A model generated the notes under the pieces. That model worked only from the letters and a program-made list of their open reading frames with translations, made no database searches and had not been told where the DNA came from. A stretch of 64,000 bases of DNA from assembly GCF_003854965.1 (NCBI RefSeq), contig NZ_RQPI01000009.1:62001-126000 (forward strand), written 5' to 3'. The position numbers and the translations under genes were made by a program. Shown here one piece after another: positions 1 to 6,734 of the stretch (within the stretch, counting starts at the first letter, position 1; every line of letters begins with the position of its first letter). Source of the stretch: Paenibacillus rhizophilus. Its GTDB lineage: Bacteria > Bacillota > Bacilli > Paenibacillales > Paenibacillaceae.

Positions 1-30
1 GCATAAAGGCTTAGGAAGGAGAGGCTTACC

Positions 31-2331
31 TTGGCTTCCGTCGTAACCATTTCAGTAAGATCGCTTGTGGAGTATGTGTATCGCAGCGGCAGCCTCGAAT
101 CGGGCTTCCGCAGCAGCGCCTCCATGGCGGAGGGAACGCGCATACACCAGAAAGTCCAGCAGCTGTATAAAGAAGGCGACCGGAAAGAAGTATATCTCAG
201 CGCAGAGATTCCCTGCGGGGAGCTGATTGTAGCCGTCTTCGGACGCTGCGACGGGCTGCTGCTGTCTGCGGACGGGAGTCTTACCGTCGAGGAGATCAAA
301 TCGACCGGGGGACCGGAGCTGCCGGAGGAGGGCCGCGAAGTACACTGGGCTCAGGCGCTCATGTATGCGCATATGATTACCTTGGAACAGGGGCTTCCGG
401 CTATCACGGTCAGACTTACCTATGTGCACAGTACGACCGGAGAGCAGAAGAGCTTCGAGCGGCTCGTGACCGCCGGGGAAGCGGCGGATTTTGCGGGCGT
501 TACGGCGGCGGCCTACGCTCCCTATGCGATTCTGCTGCTTGAGCACGGGGAACGCCGGACCGAAAGCATCCGCAGGCTGGAGTTCCCGTTCCCCGCCTAC
601 CGTGCAGGGCAGCGGCGGTTTGCCGGCGCGGTCTACACCTCCATTTCGGAAGGCGTTAACCTGTTCGCCCAGGCTCCGACGGGCATAGGGAAGACGATGT
701 CCACTCTATTTCCGGCCGTCAAGGCGATGGGAGAGGGGCTGCTGCGCGGTCTGTTCTATTTGACGGCAAAGACCATTACGCGGATAGCTGCGCAGGAAGC
801 CTTCGCCCTAATGTCCTCCCGCGGCCTTCATCTGCATGTAGTTACGCTGACGGCCAAGGAAAAGGCCTGTTTCCGGGAAGAGGGGCTCTGCGGAGCGGAC
901 TACTGCCCGTTTGCCGACGGGTATTATGACCGCATTAATGGCGCGCTGATGGATATGCTTGAACACGAGACGCTGATGGACCGGCGGGTTCTGGAACAAT
1001 ACGCCCGCAAGAATACGGTATGCCCGTTCGAGCTGTCGCTTGATGCGGCGTATGTAAGCGACGCCGTGATTTGCGATTACAATTATATTTTCGATCCCCG
1101 CATCGGCATGAAGCGGCTTGCGGAGGAACGGAAGAAGGAGACGGCGCTGCTTGTCGACGAGGCTCATAATCTGGTCGACCGCGGCCGGGAGATGTTCTCC
1201 GCGGGCCTGCGAAAGGCGCCCTTTCTGGCGCTGAAACGAAACTACAAGGCGCGGAACCGCGCGCTGAGCGGCGCCGCGGGTGGCGTTAACGCTTTGTTTA
1301 TCGCTCTGCGCAAAGAATGCGGGCCGTCCGGCACGGGCAAATGGAGCATGTATCCGGAGGAGCTGCCGGGACTGCTGGAGGCGTTCGTGCAGGAGGCGGA
1401 GCGGGAACTGCTCCGGCCCTCTCCGGTGCTCCTTACGGAAGGGGAGCAGGAGGAAGGGCTGCTTGAGGCATACTATGACGCCCAAGGGGTGCTGCGTGCC
1501 TGCAAGATGTACGATGAGCGGTACATCACCTATGCGGAAATCGGCGGAGGGGATGTCTTCCTGAAGCTGTTCAATCTGGACCCGTCGCATCTGCTGGCGC
1601 TGTCTTCCAAAGGCTTCCGCAGCCGGATTTTTTTCTCGGCGACGCTGTCGCCCCTTTCTTATTACCGGGAAATGCTCGGTGCGGGTGAAGAGGATTACAG
1701 CCTCACGGTGCCTTCCCCTTTTCATAAGGAACAGTGGGAGATCGGCATATTGCCGGTATCGACGCGCTTTCGCGACCGGGAGCATTCGTTTGTCCCGCTT
1801 TCAACGGCGCTCGCGGCGATGGCCGCCCGGAAAGGGAACTATTTGGTCTTTTTTCCTTCCTACCAGTATTTACAGGACGTATACGATGTCTTTGCCGCCG
1901 CTGTGCCCGGGGTAAGGACGCTCGTGCAGGGAAGCGGGATGAGCGAGGAGGAACGGGAGAGGTTTCTTGAGGCATTCCGTCCGGGCAACGAGGAGACGCT
2001 GCTCGGCTTTGCCGTGCTGGGCGGTATTTTCTCGGAAGGGGTCGATTTGCCGGGAGACCGGCTTAACGGCGTCATGGTCGTCGGTGTCGGCCTGCCTCAG
2101 CTTGGATTGGAGCGCAACCTGTTGAGGGAGTATTTCAGCGCCCGGGGCAAGAACGGATTTCACTACGCTTACGTGTACCCCGGTATGTGCAAGGTGCTTC
2201 AGGCGGGAGGACGGCTCATTCGCAGTGAACACGATACCGGCGGGATTATCCTTGCCGACGACCGCTTCCTGGAGCCCCCTTATGTATGGCTGCTGCCGGA
2301 CGAATGGAGAGACTACCGCGTGCTTGGATAA
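31..2331 (+). CDS. XPD/DinG-type superfamily 2 DNA helicase with N-terminal PD-(D/E)XK nuclease-like domain
   Basis: 766 aa. ATP-dependent DNA helicase of the Rad3/XPD/DinG group, cytoplasmic, presumably in DNA repair. Walker A is APTGIGKT (about residue 213) and the Walker B box is LLVDEAHN (about 372). Between them lie four cysteines (C-x6-C-x4-C, then a fourth in NTVCPFEL), the layout of the 4Fe-4S domain of this family. A C-terminal SAT motif (FFSATLS) and ARG-type motif (GGRLIRSE) follow. The first ~150 residues contain GRCDGLLL and VEEIKST, matching the D...ExK active-site pattern of RecB/Cas4-like nucleases, so a helicase-nuclease fusion is likely. The start is TTG at 31, six bases after AGGAAGGAGAGG. 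Helicase class is certain by motif; nuclease activity is inferred. Confidence 0.85.
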   Translation: MASVVTISVRSLVEYVYRSGSLESGFRSSASMAEGTRIHQKVQQLYKEGDRKEVYLSAEIPCGELIVAVFGRCDGLLLSADGSLTVEEIKSTGGPELPEEGREVHWAQALMYAHMITLEQGLPAITVRLTYVHSTTGEQKSFERLVTAGEAADFAGVTAAAYAPYAILLLEHGERRTESIRRLEFPFPAYRAGQRRFAGAVYTSISEGVNLFAQAPTGIGKTMSTLFPAVKAMGEGLLRGLFYLTAKTITRIAAQEAFALMSSRGLHLHVVTLTAKEKACFREEGLCGADYCPFADGYYDRINGALMDMLEHETLMDRRVLEQYARKNTVCPFELSLDAAYVSDAVICDYNYIFDPRIGMKRLAEERKKETALLVDEAHNLVDRGREMFSAGLRKAPFLALKRNYKARNRALSGAAGGVNALFIALRKECGPSGTGKWSMYPEELPGLLEAFVQEAERELLRPSPVLLTEGEQEEGLLEAYYDAQGVLRACKMYDERYITYAEIGGGDVFLKLFNLDPSHLLALSSKGFRSRIFFSATLSPLSYYREMLGAGEEDYSLTVPSPFHKEQWEIGILPVSTRFRDREHSFVPLSTALAAMAARKGNYLVFFPSYQYLQDVYDVFAAAVPGVRTLVQGSGMSEEERERFLEAFRPGNEETLLGFAVLGGIFSEGVDLPGDRLNGVMVVGVGLPQLGLERNLLREYFSARGKNGFHYAYVYPGMCKVLQAGGRLIRSEHDTGGIILADDRFLEPPYVWLLPDEWRDYRVLG

Positions 2332-2344
2332 CGCAGTATAATTT

Positions 2345-2450
2345 TCAAGAAGAAACGCCTGACCGCGTCCCCAGAGGACGCAAGTGCGTTTCTCGTAGAA
2401 ATATAAGGCCAGTGATAAGCGTGAAACCTATAAATTCTTATATTTTGAAA
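2345..2450 (+). repeat. Two-hairpin dispersed repeat, copy 1
   Basis: About 105 bp between the helicase and the dehydrogenase, found again inverted at 19276-19381. Hairpin 1 pairs AGAAACGC (2351-2358) with GCGTTTCT (2386-2393) around an inner stem GCGTCC/GGACGC (2365-2370 with 2376-2381). Hairpin 2 pairs AAATATAAG (2399-2407) with CTTATATTT (2437-2445) and encloses a weaker ATAAG/CCTAT stem with loop CGTGAAA. The two copies align without gaps, and two arm differences are compensatory. It may be a small RNA, a processing or termination structure, or a MITE/REP-like mobile repeat. I do not recognise a named family. Confidence 0.75.
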
Positions 2451-2484
2451 AAGGATCTATTACGGGAAATGGAGGGGTTAAGAA

Positions 2485-3453
2485 ATGACGCTAAGTATCG
2501 GAATGGTCGGAACAGGCTGGTTCGCCAAGATGCATGCCGATTTGTTGGCCGGAATGGCGGGGGTCAAGCTGCAGGCGGTGTGCGGCACCAGCAGGGAAAA
2601 GGGTGAAGAGATGGCGCGGTCCTACGCCGCGGAAGGCTATGGCGATCCGGTGGAAATGCTGGACGCCCACAAGCTGGACGCCGTTTACATTTCTGTGCCG
2701 CCGGGAGCCCATGGATCGATTGAACGGACGCTGATCCGAAGGGAAATTCCCTTTTTCGTTGAGAAGCCGCTCGGGGTGAGCACGGAAATTCCGGCGAGTC
2801 TTCTTCAGGATATCCAGGAAAGCGGGCTTCTGACCTCCGTCGGCTACCATTTCCGTTATCAGGAGAACGTCAAACGGCTGAAAGAGGCGCTGCAGGACGA
2901 TAAAATCGGGATGATCGTCGGCCAGTGGATGGGCAGTATGCCGGAGGCGCCGTGGTGGCGTGATCAGGAGCAGTCCGGCGGGCAGTTCACCGAGCAGACG
3001 ACGCATATCGTGGATCTGCTCCGCTACCTGGCGGGAGAAGTAACGGAAGTGTACGCGATGTTCGGGAATCGGGTCATGCATGAGAAAAAAGGCGGCGTCA
3101 GCGTCGCGGACGTTGGAACGGTGTCGCTTAAGCTTGCCAGTGGCATTGTGGCCAACATTTCCAATACCTGCGTCCTTCCAGGAGAGGTAGGCAGGGTTGG
3201 ACTCAGCTTCTACAACGACCGCGGCCTGCTCGATTGGAACCCGCAGCGGCTGCTGGAGGTGCGGGATGGAGACAGCGCCGAATACACCAGCAGCGGTAAC
3301 CCCTACGTGTCGGAGAGCGAGGCATTCCTCCATGCCGTCCGCACAGGGGACCGCAGCGGGATACTGAGCGATTACGCGGACGCCTACAAGACGCTCAAGG
3401 TCACCTATGCGGCTTTTGAATCGGCCCGAAAGGAAGCGCCGGTGAAGTTATAA
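2485..3453 (+). CDS. Gfo/Idh/MocA-family NAD(P)-dependent oxidoreductase
   Basis: 322 aa, close to the family norm. The N-terminal Rossmann fold opens with IGMVGTGWFAKMHADLL, whose G-x-G-x-x-A/G pattern binds NAD(P). The conserved EKPLGV segment (about residue 92) carries the catalytic-site lysine of the family, and the C-terminal alpha/beta dimerisation domain begins near residue 120. Such enzymes oxidise or epimerise sugars, inositols or related polyols; the substrate cannot be deduced here. The ATG at 2485 follows GGAGGGG at 2471-2477. It appears monocistronic: the two-hairpin repeat lies upstream and a convergent terminator follows. Confidence 0.85.
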   Translation: MTLSIGMVGTGWFAKMHADLLAGMAGVKLQAVCGTSREKGEEMARSYAAEGYGDPVEMLDAHKLDAVYISVPPGAHGSIERTLIRREIPFFVEKPLGVSTEIPASLLQDIQESGLLTSVGYHFRYQENVKRLKEALQDDKIGMIVGQWMGSMPEAPWWRDQEQSGGQFTEQTTHIVDLLRYLAGEVTEVYAMFGNRVMHEKKGGVSVADVGTVSLKLASGIVANISNTCVLPGEVGRVGLSFYNDRGLLDWNPQRLLEVRDGDSAEYTSSGNPYVSESEAFLHAVRTGDRSGILSDYADAYKTLKVTYAAFESARKEAPVKL

Positions 3454-3460
3454 ATTCCGT

Positions 3461-3506
3461 AAAAAAAAGACACTCCGCTTCAGCAATATGCTTGAAGCGG
3501 GTGTCT
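3461..3506 (-). terminator. Rho-independent terminator of lrgAB
   Basis: On the minus strand a long stem (AGACACCCGCTTCA paired with TGAAGCGGAGTGTCT) is followed by eight T. It sits 20 bp past the lrgB stop and also separates the convergent dehydrogenase gene. Confidence 0.85.
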
Positions 3507-3526
3507 GCGGCCCAAGCCGGGGCGGC

Positions 3527-4210
3527 CTAGTGGAGGAAGACCGCGAGTAGAGCCGGCGCTACGCTGAGTGTAAACAGCGCCGTCAGAATCATCGCGATAC
3601 TGGAAATGGTTCCGGTCAGCGAACTCAGCTCAAAGGCTTTGGAAGTGCCCATACCGTGCGCAGCGGTTCCCAGCGATACACCGCGCGCAATTTCATTGTC
3701 AATGCGGAAGAGGCGAAGGACCGTCGGTCCCATCAGCGTACCAAGCACTCCGGTCAAAATGACGAATACGGCCGTAATGCTAGGTATGCCCCCTATGCTC
3801 TGCGAGATGTTCATGGCGATCGGCGTAGTGACCGACCGGGGCACCAGGCTTGTTGCCAGATTGCTGCTGAGGTGCAGCCAATGGGCCAAGAGAACGGATG
3901 ATATGACCGCCATCACCGTTCCTGACAGTACACCTGCCGCAATCTCGGCGGCGTGCTTTTTGAGCACCTTGAAGTTTTTATGCAAAGGGATGGCAAAGGC
4001 AACGGTTGCCGGCTGAAGCAGGTCGGTGAGCCATTTGCCTCCCGCATTGTAGGAATCAAAGGATACGCCCATCATCAGCAGGAAGCTGATAATTAGCAGC
4101 GGCGTAATGATCAGCGGAGACAAGTACACTTTCGTCTTGGCCGCGTAAATCTTTTTGGATATCAGATAAACTGCGAGAGTCAGAGCCAGAAACAGAAGTC
4201 CGGTCAGCAT
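3527..4210 (-). CDS. lrgB: LrgB/CidB-family membrane protein
   Basis: 227 aa, all-membrane protein of the LrgB family (roughly 7-8 hydrophobic segments). It works with LrgA/CidA proteins, holin-like membrane proteins linked to murein hydrolase export, programmed lysis and pyruvate/overflow-metabolite uptake in Bacillota. The family signature near residues 120-160 (VPRSVTTPIAMNISQSIGG, then LTGVLGTLMGP) is clear. The ATG at 4210 follows GGAGGGAAG. It is the downstream gene of a two-gene operon with lrgA, whose reading frame overlaps it by 155 bases. Confidence 0.9.
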   Translation of the reverse strand: MLTGLLFLALTLAVYLISKKIYAAKTKVYLSPLIITPLLIISFLLMMGVSFDSYNAGGKWLTDLLQPATVAFAIPLHKNFKVLKKHAAEIAAGVLSGTVMAVISSVLLAHWLHLSSNLATSLVPRSVTTPIAMNISQSIGGIPSITAVFVILTGVLGTLMGPTVLRLFRIDNEIARGVSLGTAAHGMGTSKAFELSSLTGTISSIAMILTALFTLSVAPALLAVFLH

Positions 4211-4577
4211 GATGTCTTCCCTCCTTGAATTTGAAAATAAGGGCTGTTAGCAGTCCCGAACTGGTCATAACGATAAAGGTTCCCGCGAGTATGATCGCCA
4301 GTAGGCTGAGACCGTCCGTCCCAAGCAATGATGAGTATTTCATAACGCCGATAGCGGAGGGAACGAAGAACAGCAGCAGCTCGGCAAGCAGCCAGGTTGC
4401 GCCGGCCTCGACCCAGCCCAGCTTAATAACACCCGTCTCCAGCAGGATGAATAACAGTACCATGCCGATAATGCTTCCAGGAACCGGAAGATGTAACCAA
4501 GAGCTAAGTTTTCCCATTACTAGGGAGAATACGGACAGCGCACCTACCTGCAGCATTCCAATCATTAGTTTTCTCAT
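4056..4577 (-). CDS. lrgA: LrgA/CidA-family holin-like protein with an extended C-terminus
   Basis: 173 aa from the ATG at 4577, which is preceded by AGGGGCGGG; an in-frame TTG at 4595 is less likely because it falls upstream of that ribosome site. Residues 1-125 are the LrgA domain with four membrane segments and the family motif LPVPGSIIGMVLLFILL. Family members usually end soon after the fourth segment. Here the frame runs about 45 residues further, polar and low in hydrophobics, reading through the start of lrgB. The extension could be real or could reflect loss of the original stop by a small indel. The gene is divergent from a LysR regulator. Confidence 0.88.
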   Translation of the reverse strand: MRKLMIGMLQVGALSVFSLVMGKLSSWLHLPVPGSIIGMVLLFILLETGVIKLGWVEAGATWLLAELLLFFVPSAIGVMKYSSLLGTDGLSLLAIILAGTFIVMTSSGLLTALIFKFKEGRHHADRTSVSGSDSRSLSDIQKDLRGQDESVLVSADHYAAANYQLPADDGRIL

Positions 4578-4632
4578 AAGGCCCGCCCCTTTCAAGCTAT
4601 ATTGAAATTTTACAACAATTATTTACATAGGT

Positions 4633-4666
4633 AAAATGAATATATCGAATAGATGATATTCATTTT
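4633..4666. promoter_or_regulatory. 34-bp palindrome between lrgA and the LysR regulator
   Basis: AAAATGAATAT (4633-4643) is the exact inverse of ATATTCATTTT (4656-4666), separated by 12 bases. It lies midway between the two divergent start codons. It has the form expected of a LysR-type operator (an inverted repeat carrying a T-N11-A core), so it is the likely binding site for the adjacent regulator on both promoters. Confidence 0.7.
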
Positions 4667-4689
4667 GTCTATATAGGAGGATTGACGCT

Positions 4690-5577
4690 TTGGATATCAG
4701 GCAGTTGCAGTATTTTGTGGAGGCGGCCCGGCTGAACAGCTTTTCCAAGGCTGCCAAATCGTTGTACATTACCCAGCCCACCGTCAGCAAGATGATCCGG
4801 CAGATCGAGGAAGAGCTTGGGGCGGATTTGTTCTACAGGGAAGGCAAGAGCATCAAACTGACCGACGCGGGCGAGATCCTGCTCGCCAAAGCGCAGAATA
4901 TCGTCGTATCCTTCCAAAGCCTGTCCTCAGAGCTGGACAGCCTGCGTAACCTGAAGCAGGGCCATATCCGCATCGGTCTGCCGCCTATGGTAGGGGCCAA
5001 CTTCTTTCCGTCCGTGATCGGCCAGTTTCACCGGAAGTACCCGGATGTTACGATCCGGCTGTACGAGGACGGGGCGAAGAAAGTGGAAAATGATGTGGAC
5101 ACTGGCTTCCTCGATATCGGCGTCGTTGTTCTTCCCGTAGATGAAGCCAGATTTCATGTTTTCTCTTTCGTCCGGGAAAGGCTGGAGCTGCTGGTGCCTG
5201 CCGGTCACCGGCTGGCGGGCCGGAGCTCGGTTCCCCTGGTGGAGCTGAAGGATGAGGAGTTTGTGCTGTTCCGCGAGGATTTCGCCCTGCATGACCGCGT
5301 GATTACCGAATGCGTCAAGTCGGGGTTTCAACCCATGGTCGTGTACGAAAGTTCCCAGTGGGACCTTATCGCCCGGATGGTGGCTGCCGGTCTCGGCATT
5401 GCCCTTCTTCCGCAGACGATCTGCCGCGATATGGACCGATCGCGTATTTCCATTGTCACGTTGACCGAGCCGGCCATTCCATGGCAGCTTGGTATGATTT
5501 GGCGCAAGGATCGCTATCTGTCCTTCGCCGCCCGCGAGTGGATCTCCTTCGCGCGCGATCTTTTGAACGAGCGGTAA
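4690..5577 (+). CDS. LysR-family transcriptional regulator, CidR-like
   Basis: 295 aa, standard LysR length. The N-terminal winged helix-turn-helix (residues 1-60; start MDIRQLQYFVEAARLNSF, recognition helix SKAAKSLYITQPTVSKMIRQ) precedes a periplasmic-binding-protein-like effector domain (about 90-290). The TTG at 4690 is supported by TAGGAGG at 4674-4680 and by the canonical family N-terminus. It is divergent from lrgAB across a 95-bp gap holding a 34-bp palindrome. By analogy with CidR/YwbI it probably activates lrgAB in response to overflow metabolites such as acetate; the effector is inferred. Confidence 0.88.
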   Translation: MDIRQLQYFVEAARLNSFSKAAKSLYITQPTVSKMIRQIEEELGADLFYREGKSIKLTDAGEILLAKAQNIVVSFQSLSSELDSLRNLKQGHIRIGLPPMVGANFFPSVIGQFHRKYPDVTIRLYEDGAKKVENDVDTGFLDIGVVVLPVDEARFHVFSFVRERLELLVPAGHRLAGRSSVPLVELKDEEFVLFREDFALHDRVITECVKSGFQPMVVYESSQWDLIARMVAAGLGIALLPQTICRDMDRSRISIVTLTEPAIPWQLGMIWRKDRYLSFAAREWISFARDLLNER

Positions 5578-5711
5578 TCGCCGTTTGGGGAGTCTGCCGG
5601 GAGTCATAAAAAAAGTTGGAGCATCGACATATTTTTCTTTTTTTGCAAAATATGTTTTTTTGGTATCATGATATATAATAGAGTAGAAGGTATCAGAGGG
5701 AAGGTGATGCA

Positions 5712-5948
5712 GTGCTTCAGGAATGTACACCCCAGAACGATTATGTGAGGGAATGCAGGGAAGAAGAATTGTTCATAACTATAGAGAGTCTCAGATGCGA
5801 ACTGCTGGAGGTCGCTCAGCAGCGAAGTCTCAGCGACCGCACCGTTGTTGAGTTGAGCGAGCGCCTCGACAGTTATATCCTGCTTGCCCAGAATAAAATG
5901 ATGGAGAATCTCCGGAGCCGCACGAATCAGCGGCCGGCATACAGATGA
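5712..5948 (+). CDS. Spo0E-family aspartyl-phosphate phosphatase
   Basis: 78 aa, typical of the Spo0E/YisI/YnzD group, which dephosphorylate Spo0A~P and delay sporulation. Residues 20-60 form two predicted helices with the family pattern IESLRCELLEVA ... LSERLDSYI; the SxxLD box is the catalytic signature. The start is GTG at 5712, preceded by GAGGGAAGGTGATG. A TATAAT hexamer lies at 5674-5679 and a terminator at 6056-6090. Which response regulator it acts on is not determinable. Confidence 0.85.
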   Translation: MLQECTPQNDYVRECREEELFITIESLRCELLEVAQQRSLSDRTVVELSERLDSYILLAQNKMMENLRSRTNQRPAYR

Positions 5949-6128
5949 AAGACTGAGCCCGGCGAGAAGACTGAATTAGCCGTGCCAATACAGCTACTTC
6001 GCGCCAATGCAGCTACTTAAGGGATGAATCGTCCCGCCAATAACCGATAATCCATAGACCTTCCCGCCCAATGCGGCGGGGGGTCTTTTTGACATGCGGT
6101 TCCAGAATGATGATAGCGCATTCAAAGT
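5949..6128. other. Gap after the Spo0E-like gene
   Basis: Contains an imperfect direct repeat (GCCAATACAGCTACTT and GCCAATGCAGCTACTT, about 5983-6018) and the terminator at 6056-6090. No coding frame is supported. Confidence 0.5.
6056..6090 (+). terminator. Rho-independent terminator
   Basis: AGACC ... GGTCT closes a GC-rich stem (CCCGCC/GGCGGG) and is followed by a T run. It ends the Spo0E-like transcript. Confidence 0.8.
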
Positions 6129-6201
6129 TTGACAAGAGATCAAAGCGAAAATATAATTAGTAAGCCTAAATAATATACTATATAATAATTAGGGATGCTA
6201 A
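6129..6201 (+). promoter_or_regulatory. Consensus sigma-A promoter with twin TTAG-N5-CTAA operators for the MarR/ABC operon
   Basis: TTGACA (6129-6134), a 17-bp spacer and TATAAT (6152-6157) form a perfect consensus promoter. TTAG-TAAGC-CTAA starts on the last base of the -10 (6157-6169). A second copy of the same inverted repeat, TTAG-GGATG-CTAA, lies at 6189-6201, 32 bp downstream and so on the same helix face. This geometry is expected for repression by the MarR protein encoded just downstream. Confidence 0.8.
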
Positions 6202-6269
6202 GTAAATGAAACGGAAGGAATCCGCTAAATGGAGGGACAACAATTGGGATAGAGGACGATAACAACAAG

Positions 6270-6734
6270 GTGCCGCACAAGCTGCTGTTAGCTTTGCAGC
6301 AGCTGCATAAGGCGAAGTGGACCCAAGCTGCGGAAGGCAACAAACCCAGCGAAATGACACTGATGCTATGCATCGCAAGGAATGGCTGCTCTGCCAAGCA
6401 GGGACTGAAGGTGTCGGAAATCAGCCGTTTGCTGGGCCTGACCCCGCCGACGGTTACCCAGCTCATCAACAGTCTTGAAGCGAAAGGAATGGTCGCCAGG
6501 GAGGCGGATTCGAGCGACCGGCGGGTCGTGCGCGTCAATTTGACCGAACAGGGCGGCAAGGCTGCCGAAAGAGCAAAGGAGCATAGAACCGCGACCTTGA
6601 ACAAGCTCGTGGACTTTTTGGGCGAGGAAGACAGCGGCCGGCTGGCGGATCTTCTGCTTAAAGTGCACGCTTTTGCCCAAGAGCATATGCTCGATATTGA
6701 ACGGTTACCAATGAACGGAGATGACGAAGAATGA
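6270..6734 (+). CDS. MarR-family transcriptional regulator
   Basis: 154 aa from GTG at 6270. Winged helix-turn-helix: LKVSEISRLLGLTPPTVTQL (about residues 48-67) followed by the wing READSSDRRVVRVNLTEQG. It probably represses its own operon, which encodes two ABC exporter subunits, and is relieved by a drug-like ligand. The start is uncertain. The best ribosome site, GGAGGG (6231-6236), is six bases before an in-frame ATT at 6243, which would add nine residues; no ATG or TTG in this frame fits it. The stop codon overlaps the next start (ATGA). Confidence 0.88.
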   Translation: MPHKLLLALQQLHKAKWTQAAEGNKPSEMTLMLCIARNGCSAKQGLKVSEISRLLGLTPPTVTQLINSLEAKGMVAREADSSDRRVVRVNLTEQGGKAAERAKEHRTATLNKLVDFLGEEDSGRLADLLLKVHAFAQEHMLDIERLPMNGDDEE

